Positions 27,904-36,568 of a stretch of DNA of 64,000 nt are shown here, one piece after another (position 1 is the stretch's first letter; each line of letters opens with the position of its first letter). Both the position numbers and the translations under genes were made by a program. Below the pieces are notes generated by a model, which saw nothing but the letters and a program-made list of their open reading frames with translations, was not told where the DNA came from and ran no database searches. The stretch spans positions 434,001-498,000 of the forward strand of contig NZ_JAKCFI010000002.1 in the NCBI RefSeq assembly GCF_021412625.1. The letters run 5' to 3'. This stretch comes from Myxococcus stipitatus. GTDB taxonomy: Bacteria; Myxococcota; Myxococcia; Myxococcales; Myxococcaceae.

Positions 27904-28505
27904 TGCTCTATCACCAGCCCAAGGACGGACCCTGGGAGTACGAGGACCTGCGCGAGCCGTCGGACGTGCTCAGGCCTCGGGACCTCGTCACCGTCGTCGC
28001 GGCGCTCGCCGGCTATCTGCGGCGGGCCGAGGCGAAGGCGGTGCAGCGGCACCGCGCCCTGGCGCTCGCGCTCTTCACGTACTTCGGCCTGGAGGCGCTG
28101 CCCCAGCGCGAGCAGGTGGAGCACGCGACGGACGGCGAGGCGCTGCTGGTCGCGCTCGGCGCGGAAGAGAAGCTGGGAGACCCCCTGGCCCACGCCTGGA
28201 AATACCGGCGCCAGCTGCTCGCGATGCCCACGCCCTCCTCCGGCCACCTGGAGGGTCATCCCTACTGGCTGTCGTTCCCCAGTCGGCTGCCCGACCTCAT
28301 CCGTCCCTTGGCGGAGCGCGTCTCCGACCAGATGCTGGCCCACGCGCGGGCCGCGGCGGACATCGTCCGCGAGCTCGACCGCGTCATCGTCTCGTTGTGG
28401 GGGTGTCCGCTGGAGCGGCTCGACGACACGGTGACGCTGGCCGCGTTGACGGCCCAGGGACTCGACTTCTCTCCGCCGCGCTCCAACCACTTCGACGACT
28501 GGTGA
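27903..28505 (+). CDS. Hypothetical protein, coupled to the preceding gene
   Basis: A 200-residue soluble protein, helical by composition, with many Arg, Leu and His residues and no signal sequence or membrane segment. No motif was recognised. Its ATG at 27903 shares one base with the stop of the 271-residue gene, which fixes the start and argues for co-translation and a shared role. It is the last gene of the three-gene unit; the convergent TauE/SafE gene ends 25 bases away. Confidence 0.7.
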   Translation: MLYHQPKDGPWEYEDLREPSDVLRPRDLVTVVAALAGYLRRAEAKAVQRHRALALALFTYFGLEALPQREQVEHATDGEALLVALGAEEKLGDPLAHAWKYRRQLLAMPTPSSGHLEGHPYWLSFPSRLPDLIRPLAERVSDQMLAHARAAADIVRELDRVIVSLWGCPLERLDDTVTLAALTAQGLDFSPPRSNHFDDW

Positions 28506-28529
28506 GGGCGGCCACCACCACGCGAGGGC

Positions 28530-29240
28530 TCAGTGGCAGCTCGGCTGCCCGCCCACCGCGCGGTAGACGAGCACCGCCGCCGCGGCCAGGGGCACCGCAC
28601 GCTGGAACACGAACGAGAACAACCGGGGCCGGCCGCGCCACAGACTTGCCTGGAGCTGCGCGCCGAGCAGCGCCGGCAGCCCTCCCAGCGCGAAGGCGCC
28701 CATCACCAGCGCGCCACCCCAGAACGCGCCGCTCGCCAGCGCCACGGTGAGCACGCCGTACAGCAGGCCACAGGGCAGCAGCGGCGTCACCGCACCCAAT
28801 GCGCTGGCTCGGCCCGTCGACGAAAACTTTGCGCTCCACCGGGCCACGGCCCGAGCCACGTGTGAGAGCCCGGGGAGGGGGCGCAGGCGCTTGCCCAGCT
28901 CCAGTGCGGACGCGACGAGCGCCGCCGCCATCAACCAGGGCAGGTAGGCGCGCGTGGACACGGCGAGTGCGCGGGTGACGCCGCCGCCCAGGGCGCCCAG
29001 CGCGCCGCCCACGAGCGCGTAGGCGAGCACGCGCGCGCCTTGATACGCGAACACGGCCCTGCGTCGCTCCTCGCCTCGGACGAGCGGCAGGCCCGCGCAC
29101 GCCAGCGGCCCACACATGAGGAGGCAGTGCGCACTGCCGGTGAGACCCACAGTCAGCGCGCCGAGCGCTCCCGCCCACACGGTGGACGACGGAGCGAGCG
29201 AGACCAACAGCACCGGGACATCGAGGGACGGGAGCGACAT
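28530..29240 (-). CDS. Sulfite exporter TauE/SafE-family protein near cbb3 genes
   Basis: A 236-residue membrane protein with about six helices. The conserved motif HCLLMCGPLACAG (about residues 38-50) is the signature of the branch of TauE/SafE proteins encoded beside ccoI, which is thought to handle copper rather than sulfite. A second motif, LLPCGLLYGVL, lies in helix 4 and could give the partner cysteine. It is divergent from ccoI with only 49 bases between start codons, so the two are likely co-regulated for CuB insertion into cbb3 oxidase. ATG 29240 has GAAGG upstream; in-frame ATG codons at 29264 and further are alternatives. Confidence 0.85.
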   Translation of the reverse strand: MSLPSLDVPVLLVSLAPSSTVWAGALGALTVGLTGSAHCLLMCGPLACAGLPLVRGEERRRAVFAYQGARVLAYALVGGALGALGGGVTRALAVSTRAYLPWLMAAALVASALELGKRLRPLPGLSHVARAVARWSAKFSSTGRASALGAVTPLLPCGLLYGVLTVALASGAFWGGALVMGAFALGGLPALLGAQLQASLWRGRPRLFSFVFQRAVPLAAAAVLVYRAVGGQPSCH

Positions 29241-29250
29241 GCCCGGGGCC

Positions 29251-29275
29251 TTCGCAACAGGCATGCCGTTCGCAA
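29251..29275. promoter_or_regulatory. Repeat in the TauE/SafE-ccoI divergent gap
   Basis: Direct repeats TTCGCAA at 29251-29257 and 29269-29275 (18 bases apart) flank a GGCATGCC palindrome (29260-29267). With only 49 bases between the two start codons, this is the natural place for a shared regulator. No FNR-type TTGAT-N4-ATCAA site was seen. Confidence 0.35.
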
Positions 29276-29289
29276 GGTGTCCGGGGGCC

Positions 29290-31731
29290 ATGTCCGCTTC
29301 CGCGCAATCCCTGACCATGCCGGCGTCGTGTCCGCACTGTGGCGGCCCCGTCCCGGCGGGGAGCGCCTCGCGCGAGTTCTGCTGCGCGGGCTGCGAGGCG
29401 GTGCATGGGCTGTTGGTGGATCAGGGGTTGACCCGCTACTACCAGCTCACGCAAGGCAAGGCCGCGCCCGCGCCGGAGCCTCCCCGGGGCCGCAGCCTGT
29501 CGTGGCTGGAGCCGCTGGTGTCGCGCGCGGAGGCGCGGCCCGGCCCGCTGTGCGAGCTGGAGCTGGACGTGCAGGGTATCCACTGCGCGGCGTGCGTCTG
29601 GCTGATGAACGAGCTGTTCCGTCGCCAGCCCGGGGGCGCGGGATGGATGGTGGACCCGGCGCTGGGCAAGGCGCGCCTGCGGTGGCGGCGCGGCGGCTTC
29701 GACGTGGCGGGCTTCCTGCGCGCGGTGGAGGGGTTCGGCTACCTCTTCGGCCCGAGCCGCAAGCAGGCGGCGCCCGCGAGCATGGACCTGCCCATCCGGC
29801 TGGGCATCTGCGTCGCGCTGTCGATGAACGTGATGCTGTTCTCGGTGAGCTTCTACGTGGGGCTCACGCCGGAGGACGGCGAGGTGTTCGGGCTGTTCAC
29901 CCGGCTGAGCCTCTGGCTGTCGACGGTGGTGGTGGTGGTGGGCGGCTGGCCCTTCTTCCGCTCGGCCTGGCAGGGCCTGCGCCGGGGCGTGCCGCACCTG
30001 GACCTGCCCATCGCGCTGGGCATCCTCCTGGTGTACGGCACGTCGCTGGTGCAGGCCCGGGGCGGGCGGGGGGACCTGGCCTACTTCGATACCCTCAACA
30101 CCTTCGTCACGTTGATGCTGGTGGGCCGCTGGCTCCAGCAGCGCGTGCTGGAGCGCAACCGCCGCTTCCTCCTGGAGGATGACGGCGCGGAGGGCTTGTT
30201 CGTCCGGCGCGAGGAGGAGGCGCGGCTCGTCTCGGTACGCGTGTCGCGAGTGATGGAAGGGGATGTGCTCGTCCTCGCGCCGGGCGACCTCCTCCCCGTG
30301 GATGCCGAGCTGCTCGATGGCGAGGCCCGCGTCACCACCGACTGGATCTCCGGTGAGCCCGACGCGCGCGACGTCGCCCGGGGTGGAGCGCTGCCCGCGG
30401 GCGCGTTCAACGCGGGGCGCGAGGCCATCCGGGTGAAGGCGTGTCAGCCGTTCACGGACTCGCCGCTGGTGGCGCTGCTGCGGCGCGCGCCGGAGGGGGC
30501 GGGGCGGCCCACGGGACACACGCGCTTCTGGGAGGCCGTCGCGCGGCGCTGGGTGGTGACGGTGCTCGCCGTCTCCGCGCTGGGGTGGGTGGTGTGGTGG
30601 CCGTCCGGGCCGGACAAGGCGCTCGAGGTGGCGGTGGCCCTGCTGGTGGTGACGTGCCCGTGCGCCATCGGCATCGCCACGCCGCTGGCCTACGAGCTGG
30701 TGCAGGCCCGCCTGCGCCGCGAGGGCTTCTTCATCCGCGCCACGGACCTGCTGGACCGGCTCCCGCGCGTGCGGCGCGTGCTGTTCGACAAGACGGGGAC
30801 GCTGACGCTCGGGCGGCCGGAGCTGGTGGACCGCGACGCGCTGGAGGGGCTGCCGGCCGAGGCCCGCGAGGCCGCCTTCGACATGGCCTCGCGCAGCAAC
30901 CACCCCGCCAGCCGCTGTGTGGCGGAGGCGCTGGCGCGTTTGGGGACGCGCTTCTCGCCCGAGGCCCGCGTGGTGGAGCACCCGGGCCAGGGGCTGGAGC
31001 TGGTGCGCGAGGGCGTGCGCTGGCGGCTGGGCCGCGCGGAATGGGGGCCGGCTGACCTCGGCCCGGCGCGAGAGGATGGTCGCGAGTCCAGCCCCACCGG
31101 GCCGGTGCTCACGCGGGATGGCGTGGTGGTCGCCACGTTCCCGCTGCGGGAGGCGCTGCGTCCGGATGCGCGGCGGGAGTTGCTCGCGCTCCAGGCGGAG
31201 GGGCAGGACGTGTGGCTCATCTCTGGCGACGCGCCCGCGCGGGTGCACGCGCTGGCGCGCGCGCTGGGCGTGCCGTCTGCCCAGGCGCTCGGGGGGCTGC
31301 GTCCCGAGGACAAGGCCCAGGCCGTCGCGCGCATCGACCAGGGCGACTCGCTCTACCTGGGGGACGGCGTCAACGACAGCCTGGCCTTCGAGCGGGCGTT
31401 GTGCGCGGGCACGCCCGCCATCGACCGGCCGGTCATGCCGGGCAAGAGCGACTTCTTCCTGGTGGGGGAGGGGCTGGCCTCGCTGCGCAAGGCGCTCGTC
31501 CTGTCGCTGCGGCTGCGTTTGGTGGTGCGCCGGCTGCTGGGGCTGTCCATCGCCTACAACGTCGTGGCCGTGGTCGTGTGCCTGGTGGGGTGGATGACGC
31601 CGCTGCGCGCGGCGGTGGCCATGCCCGCCACCAGCCTCGCCACCGTGCTCTTCACCGCCTGGAGCCTGTCGGCGCCCAGGCGACAGGCATCGTCCGACGC
31701 GCCGGTGCCCCGGCGGGAGGTGCTCGCATGA
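29290..31731 (+). CDS. ccoI: CcoI, copper-translocating P1B-type ATPase for cbb3 assembly
   Basis: An 813-residue heavy-metal P-type ATPase. Residues 14-35 form an N-terminal Cys-rich metal site (CPHC, then CCAGC) typical of CcoI, followed by an HMA domain with CAAC (99-102). Transmembrane helices include the CPC ion site (456-458); the phosphorylated aspartate is Asp500 in DKTGTLT, and GDGVNDS completes the hinge. CcoI moves copper for the CuB centre of cbb3 oxidase. It is followed by ccoS (ATGA overlap) and ccoNO. ATG 29290 directly precedes the metal site; ATG 29263 is an alternative. Confidence 0.95.
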   Translation: MSASAQSLTMPASCPHCGGPVPAGSASREFCCAGCEAVHGLLVDQGLTRYYQLTQGKAAPAPEPPRGRSLSWLEPLVSRAEARPGPLCELELDVQGIHCAACVWLMNELFRRQPGGAGWMVDPALGKARLRWRRGGFDVAGFLRAVEGFGYLFGPSRKQAAPASMDLPIRLGICVALSMNVMLFSVSFYVGLTPEDGEVFGLFTRLSLWLSTVVVVVGGWPFFRSAWQGLRRGVPHLDLPIALGILLVYGTSLVQARGGRGDLAYFDTLNTFVTLMLVGRWLQQRVLERNRRFLLEDDGAEGLFVRREEEARLVSVRVSRVMEGDVLVLAPGDLLPVDAELLDGEARVTTDWISGEPDARDVARGGALPAGAFNAGREAIRVKACQPFTDSPLVALLRRAPEGAGRPTGHTRFWEAVARRWVVTVLAVSALGWVVWWPSGPDKALEVAVALLVVTCPCAIGIATPLAYELVQARLRREGFFIRATDLLDRLPRVRRVLFDKTGTLTLGRPELVDRDALEGLPAEAREAAFDMASRSNHPASRCVAEALARLGTRFSPEARVVEHPGQGLELVREGVRWRLGRAEWGPADLGPAREDGRESSPTGPVLTRDGVVVATFPLREALRPDARRELLALQAEGQDVWLISGDAPARVHALARALGVPSAQALGGLRPEDKAQAVARIDQGDSLYLGDGVNDSLAFERALCAGTPAIDRPVMPGKSDFFLVGEGLASLRKALVLSLRLRLVVRRLLGLSIAYNVVAVVVCLVGWMTPLRAAVAMPATSLATVLFTAWSLSAPRRQASSDAPVPRREVLA

Positions 31732-31922
31732 ACGTGCTGGTGCTCCAGGTCTTCGTGAGCCTGATGCTCGTGGCCAGCTCGGTGCTGCTGTTCGTCTACA
31801 GCGTGAAGCACCGGGACCACGAGCACGCGGATCGGCTCGCGCTCTTCCCGCTCGAGGAGGACGGCGCGAGGCCCGCGTCGCCCCCCATCGAGCCCCCGTC
31901 GTCGTCCGCTTCCCAGGAGTGA
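31728..31922 (+). CDS. ccoS: CcoS, cbb3 oxidase assembly protein
   Basis: A 64-residue single-helix membrane protein. The helix runs about 4-25 (VLQVFVSLMLVASSVLLFVY) and is followed by a short charged tail containing HEHADRLALFPLEED, similar to the CcoS tail. CcoS is needed for cofactor insertion into cbb3 oxidase. It sits between ccoI (ATGA overlap) and ccoNO (4 bases apart), the normal place. The acidic, Pro/Ser-rich end is probably disordered. Confidence 0.9.
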   Translation: MNVLVLQVFVSLMLVASSVLLFVYSVKHRDHEHADRLALFPLEEDGARPASPPIEPPSSSASQE

Positions 31923-31926
31923 TTCC

Positions 31927-34284
31927 GTGCAACAACAACGCATCGTCTACGACGACACCACGACCCGCCGCTTCATCTTCGCGGCGGTGGTCTTCGGCAT
32001 CGTGGGCATGGCGGTGGGCGCACTGGTGGCCAGCCAGCTCGCATGGTGGCAGGCCAACCTCGGCATCCCCTACCTGACCTACTCGCGGCTGCGCCCCCTG
32101 CACACCAACGCGGTCATCTTCGCGTTCGTGGGCAACATGATGTTCGCGGGCGTGTACTACTCCACGCAGCGCCTCCTGAAGGCGCGCATGGCGTCCGACC
32201 TGCTCTCGAAAATCCATTTCTGGGGCTGGCAGGCCATCATCGTCGCGGCGGCCATCTCCCTGCCGCTGGGCATCACCACCTCCAAGGAGTACGCGGAGCT
32301 GGAGTGGCCCATCGACCTGGCCATCGCCATCATCTGGGTCGTCTTCGCCATCAACTTCTTCTGGACGCTGGCCAGGCGCAACGAGAAGAACCTCTACGTC
32401 GCCATCTGGTTCTACATCGCGACCATCATCACCGTGGCGGTGCTGCACATCGTCAACAGCCTGGCGCTGCCGCTCGACGGGCTGAAGAGCTACTCCGTCT
32501 TCTCCGGGGTGCAGGACGCGCTGGTGCAGTGGTGGTACGGCCACAACGCCGTCGCCTTCTTCCTGACCACGCCCATCCTGGGCATCATGTACTACTTCCT
32601 GCCGAAGGCGGCGGAGCGGCCGGTGTATTCGTACCGGCTGTCCATCATCCACTTCTGGGCCCTGGTCTTCATCTACATCTGGGCCGGTCCGCACCACCTG
32701 CTCTACACCGCGCTGCCGGACTGGGCGCAGTCGCTGGGCATGGTCTTCAGCGTGATGCTGTGGGCGCCGTCGTGGGGCGGCATGCTCAACGGCCTGCTGA
32801 CGCTCAAGGGCGCGTGGCACAAGCTGCGCGAGGACCCGGTCCTCAAGTTCCTCATCGCGGGCGTGACGTTCTACGGCATGGCCACGTTCGAGGGCCCGCT
32901 GCTCTCCATCAAGTCGGTGAGCGCGCTGGGGCACTACACGGACTGGATCGTCGGCCACGTGCACGGCGGCGCGCTGGGGTGGAACGGCTTCATGGCCGCC
33001 GGCATGTTCTACTGGCTGGTGCCCAGGCTGTACGGCACGAAGCTGCACTCCACCAAGGCGGCGGACGCACACTTCTGGCTGGGGACGGTGGGCATCCTCC
33101 TCTACATCGTCGCCATGTGGATCAGCGGCATCAACCAGGGGTTGATGTGGCGCGCCACCAACCCGGACGGCACGCTGCTCTACCCGAACTTCGTGGAGAC
33201 GCTGCTGGCCATCCGGCCCATGTACATCGTCCGCTTCGTCGGCGGCTCCATGTACCTGGTGGGCTTCTGCATGATGGCGTGGAACCTCTGGAAGACGGCG
33301 CGCTCGGGCAAGGCCGTGGACGGGGAGACGACGGTCGTCGTCGACGCGCCCGCCGCCGAGGCCCCCGTGGCCGCCCCCGCCCAGACGCCCGCCTGGGTGC
33401 GCGTCATCACCGGTCGTCCGTTGTTGTTCGCCATCGCCATCCTCACGGTGACGATGTTCCTGGGCTGGGCGAAGCCGGTGCGCGCGGTGGTCATCCTCGT
33501 GGGCATCATCGGCCTGGGCGAGCTGGCGTGGATCGTCACCAGGCGGGACCGCGAGGCTGGCAAGCCGTCCTGGTTCGCGCTCATCGAGGGACGTCCCCTG
33601 GCCTTCACGGTGCTGACGCTGGTGGCCATCCTCATCGGCGGTGTGGCGGAGCTTTTGCCCACCATCCTCATCGACCAGGCGGTGCCGGCGCATGGCGAGG
33701 CGCAGAAGCCGTACTCGCCGCTGGAGCTCCAGGGGCGCGACCTCTACGTCCGCGAGGGCTGCTACACGTGCCACTCGCAGATGATCCGCCCCTTCGTGGC
33801 GGAGACGCAGCGCTACGGCGACGTGTCGCGCGCCGAGGAGTTCATCTACGACCACCCCTTCCAGTGGGGCAGCAAGCGCACCGGGCCGGACCTGCACCGC
33901 GTGGGGGGGCGCTACCCGAACCTCTGGCACTACACGCACCTGATGGACCCCCGGGCGACGAGCCCCGGCTCCAACATGCCGCCGTATCCATGGCTGGCGG
34001 AGAACCGCATCAAGGTGAAGGACGCGCCGCGCAAGCTGTCGCTGATGCAGAAGCTGGGCGTGCCGTACACCAACGCGGACGTGGACTCGGCCGAGGCGCG
34101 ACAGAAGTCGCAGGGTGAAGCCATCGCCGCGGACCTGGCGTCGCAGGGCATCCAGGTGGCGTGGGATTCGGAGATGGTGGCGCTGGTCGCCTACCTCCAG
34201 CGCCTGGGGCGCGGGCCGCAGGACGTGCCCGCTCCGCCCGCCGGCGCGCCCACCGCCGCCGTCACCGAGGGAGGGAACCACTGA
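31927..34284 (+). CDS. ccoNO: Fused CcoN-CcoO subunit of cbb3 cytochrome c oxidase
   Basis: A 785-residue fusion. Residues 1-470 are CcoN, the haem-copper catalytic subunit with about 12 helices and haem-ligand His in RLRPLHTNAVIF, WYGHNAVAFF and VGHVHGGALGWNG. After a Pro/Ala-rich hinge (about 478-495) and two or three further helices, residues 575-785 are the CcoO mono-haem cytochrome with CYTCH (612-616), GSKRTGPDLHRVGGRY and an MDPRATSPGSNMP segment with the axial Met. It reduces O2 to water with high affinity and pumps protons. GTG start, AGGAG at 31914-31918. The stop overlaps ccoQ. Confidence 0.96.
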   Translation: MQQQRIVYDDTTTRRFIFAAVVFGIVGMAVGALVASQLAWWQANLGIPYLTYSRLRPLHTNAVIFAFVGNMMFAGVYYSTQRLLKARMASDLLSKIHFWGWQAIIVAAAISLPLGITTSKEYAELEWPIDLAIAIIWVVFAINFFWTLARRNEKNLYVAIWFYIATIITVAVLHIVNSLALPLDGLKSYSVFSGVQDALVQWWYGHNAVAFFLTTPILGIMYYFLPKAAERPVYSYRLSIIHFWALVFIYIWAGPHHLLYTALPDWAQSLGMVFSVMLWAPSWGGMLNGLLTLKGAWHKLREDPVLKFLIAGVTFYGMATFEGPLLSIKSVSALGHYTDWIVGHVHGGALGWNGFMAAGMFYWLVPRLYGTKLHSTKAADAHFWLGTVGILLYIVAMWISGINQGLMWRATNPDGTLLYPNFVETLLAIRPMYIVRFVGGSMYLVGFCMMAWNLWKTARSGKAVDGETTVVVDAPAAEAPVAAPAQTPAWVRVITGRPLLFAIAILTVTMFLGWAKPVRAVVILVGIIGLGELAWIVTRRDREAGKPSWFALIEGRPLAFTVLTLVAILIGGVAELLPTILIDQAVPAHGEAQKPYSPLELQGRDLYVREGCYTCHSQMIRPFVAETQRYGDVSRAEEFIYDHPFQWGSKRTGPDLHRVGGRYPNLWHYTHLMDPRATSPGSNMPPYPWLAENRIKVKDAPRKLSLMQKLGVPYTNADVDSAEARQKSQGEAIAADLASQGIQVAWDSEMVALVAYLQRLGRGPQDVPAPPAGAPTAAVTEGGNH

Positions 34285-34463
34285 TGTACAAGCAATTCTA
34301 TCAGGGGATGGCGCTCACCGAGCTCCCGCTCTTCGCGCTCGTCCTGTTCGTCGCCATCTTCCTCGGTGTCTGCGCGTGGGTCTTCGTGGGCCGGCGCAGC
34401 CAGGACTTCGACGCGCTCGCGCACCTGCCGCTCGCCGAGCGTGGGGAGGGCGGTCATGAGTGA
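34284..34463 (+). CDS. ccoQ: CcoQ, cbb3 oxidase subunit IV
   Basis: A 59-residue single-helix protein (helix about 14-36) with the CcoQ-like end RRSQDFDALAHLPL. CcoQ stabilises the cbb3 complex. The ATG overlaps the ccoNO stop, and the last 8 bases overlap ccoP. Order NO-Q-P is the standard one. Confidence 0.92.
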   Translation: MYKQFYQGMALTELPLFALVLFVAIFLGVCAWVFVGRRSQDFDALAHLPLAERGEGGHE

Positions 34464-35004
34464 CAAGTCGCTGGTGCACCACGTCTACGACGGCATCGAG
34501 GAGCACGACAACAACCTGCCCAACTGGTGGCTCGCCCTCCTCTGGACGACCATCGTCTTCGGCACGGGCTACTGGTTCTGGTACCACATCGCGGAGGCGG
34601 GGCCCGGACAGCTGGGCGAGTACGCGGCCGAGTCCGCGGAGTTCGCCCGGCGCGCCTCCGACAACAAGCCCGCGTCGAACGAGATGTTGCTCGCGCTGGT
34701 GAAGGACCCCGCGTCACTGGCGGGGGGCAAGGCCGTGTTCCAGGCGAACTGCGCCGCCTGTCACGGCGCGCAGGGGCAGGGCCTCATCGGCCCCAACCTC
34801 ACGGACGGCTTCTGGCTGCATGGCGGCACCCCCATGGCCATCCACAAGGTGGTGGCCGAGGGCGCGGTGGCCAAGGGCATGCCCGCGTGGGAGCGCACGC
34901 TGGGCGCCGAGCGCGTCAAGGCCGTCACGGCCTACGTGCTGACGCTCAAGGGAACCAACGCCCCTGGCGGCAAGGCGCCGCAGGGCGAACCCGAGACGCC
35001 CTGA
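34456..35004 (+). CDS. ccoP: CcoP, cbb3 cytochrome c subunit, mono-haem form
   Basis: A 182-residue cytochrome. Residues 1-50 match the CcoP N-terminus: a cytoplasmic DGIEEHDNNLPNWWLALLW segment leading into one helix (about 25-44). Only one haem site is present, CAACH at 99-103 with Met142 in KGMPAW, whereas most CcoP proteins have two haem domains and about 300 residues. The missing domain means electrons enter through a single haem, possibly directly from ActE or another cytochrome c. It overlaps ccoQ by 8 bases and ccoG follows after 19. Confidence 0.94.
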   Translation: MSDKSLVHHVYDGIEEHDNNLPNWWLALLWTTIVFGTGYWFWYHIAEAGPGQLGEYAAESAEFARRASDNKPASNEMLLALVKDPASLAGGKAVFQANCAACHGAQGQGLIGPNLTDGFWLHGGTPMAIHKVVAEGAVAKGMPAWERTLGAERVKAVTAYVLTLKGTNAPGGKAPQGEPETP

Positions 35005-35023
35005 GGCCGCGAGGGACACGGAC

Positions 35024-36442
35024 ATGGCGACAGCACCGCAGCACGAGGGCCCGCGCATCGACCAGCTCGCGTCCATCCACGCGGATGGCTCGCGGCGGGC
35101 GCTCCACCCGGCGGATGTCCGGGGCCGCTACATCACCCGGCGACGCTGGGTGTTCGCGGTGCTCATCGGCATCTACGTGGCCCTCCCCCTGGTCGAGGTG
35201 GGGGGACACCCCGCCGTGCACCTGGACGTGGCGGCCCGACGCTTCTACCTGTTCGGCGCCACGTACAACGCGCAGGACTTCTGGCGCGTGCTCTTCCTGT
35301 GCACGGCGGCGGGCTTCGGGCTGCTGTTCGTCACCGCCTGGGTGGGCCGGGCGTGGTGTGGCTGGGCCTGCCCGCAGACGGTGTTCCTGGAGGGCCTCTA
35401 TCGCCCGCTGGAGCGGCTGTTCGACGGTCCCCGGGAGCGGCGGCTGAAGCAGGAGGGAATGGCGTGGACGCCCGCCCGGGCGGCGCGCGCGGCGGTGAAG
35501 CACGGGGCCTACGTCGGTGTGTCGCTGCTCGTCGCGCACGCCGCGCTCAGCCTCTTCGTGTCCGCGGGTGGGTTGGTCTCCATGGTGGCCGCGGGGCCGA
35601 CGGCGGCGCCCGTGGCCTTCGCGTGGGCCATGGCCGTCACCGGCGGGCTGTATTTCAACTTCGCGTGGTTCCGGGAGCAGCTGTGCGTGGTGGTCTGCCC
35701 CTACGGCCGGCTCCAGTCCGCCATGCACGACCGGGACTCCATCATCATCGGCTATGACGCCCGGCGCGGGGAGCCGCGAGGGCGGCTGGTGAAGGTGAAG
35801 CCCCAGGAGCCGGCCCAGCCCCGAGGCGACTGCGTGGACTGCCGCAAGTGTGTCTTCGCGTGCCCCACCGGAATCGACATCCGCAACGGGTTGCAGATGG
35901 AGTGCCTGGCGTGCGCGCAGTGCGTCGATGCGTGCGACGAGGTGATGGACCGGATCGGCCGGCCTCGGGGGCTCATCCGCTACGACTCGCTCAACGGGCT
36001 GGCGGGCAAGCCCCGCCGCATGTGGCGTCCCCGGCTCGCGCTGTACGGCGTGCTGTTCGTCGCCGCGGTAGGAGGCCTGGTCTGGAACGTCTCCCAGCGG
36101 GTCCCCTTCGAGGCCAACCTGCTGCGCTTCCAGGGCATGCCCTACGTCGTCGAGGAGGGGCGGGTGCGCAACCAGTTCGAGCTGCACCTGGTGAACAAGA
36201 ACCCGGGCGAATCCACCTTCACCCTGTCGGTGGACAGCCCCGTGCCCGCGCAGGTGGTGATTCCCCAGGCGGAGGTGAAGCTCGCCTCGCTGGAGAACTT
36301 CCGCGTGCCGCTGTTCATCACCGTCCCACGCGACGCGCGCGCCATGCCCTTCGCGTTCACGGTGGTGGTGCACGACACGGCCTCCGGCGAGACGAAGCGC
36401 ATCGAGGCCCGCTTCCTGGGCCCCGCCGCGTCGGGTGGTTGA
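35024..36442 (+). CDS. ccoG: CcoG (RdxA/FixG), cbb3 oxidase accessory ferredoxin
   Basis: A 472-residue membrane ferredoxin. N-terminal helices include the CGWACPQTVFLEGLYRP motif; the central region carries two [4Fe-4S] sites, CVDCRKCVFACPTGIDIR and CLACAQCVDACDEVMDRIG (about 272-310); a C-terminal Ig-like domain from about residue 360 completes the FixG layout. CcoG is proposed to reduce copper for insertion into cbb3 oxidase. It follows ccoP by 19 bases and is the sixth gene in the unit. All eight cluster cysteines are present. Confidence 0.95.
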   Translation: MATAPQHEGPRIDQLASIHADGSRRALHPADVRGRYITRRRWVFAVLIGIYVALPLVEVGGHPAVHLDVAARRFYLFGATYNAQDFWRVLFLCTAAGFGLLFVTAWVGRAWCGWACPQTVFLEGLYRPLERLFDGPRERRLKQEGMAWTPARAARAAVKHGAYVGVSLLVAHAALSLFVSAGGLVSMVAAGPTAAPVAFAWAMAVTGGLYFNFAWFREQLCVVVCPYGRLQSAMHDRDSIIIGYDARRGEPRGRLVKVKPQEPAQPRGDCVDCRKCVFACPTGIDIRNGLQMECLACAQCVDACDEVMDRIGRPRGLIRYDSLNGLAGKPRRMWRPRLALYGVLFVAAVGGLVWNVSQRVPFEANLLRFQGMPYVVEEGRVRNQFELHLVNKNPGESTFTLSVDSPVPAQVVIPQAEVKLASLENFRVPLFITVPRDARAMPFAFTVVVHDTASGETKRIEARFLGPAASGG

Positions 36443-36568
36443 GCGGCGGGCGGGCAACCTGCCACCGCGAAAGATGTGCGCGCCCCCCGTCCCCTTCGCA
36501 GCTTCTGCGCGAGAGTGGGGCCGCGCAGGCCGGCTCCAGGTGGCACGCGGCTTGGAATGGGGAGGGGC

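Noticed and set aside
28384..34281. A 1965-codon open frame on the minus strand opposite ccoI-ccoNO
   Set aside because: It is antisense to ccoI, ccoS and ccoNO, full of Arg/His/Ala low-complexity sequence, and arises from GC-rich third positions.
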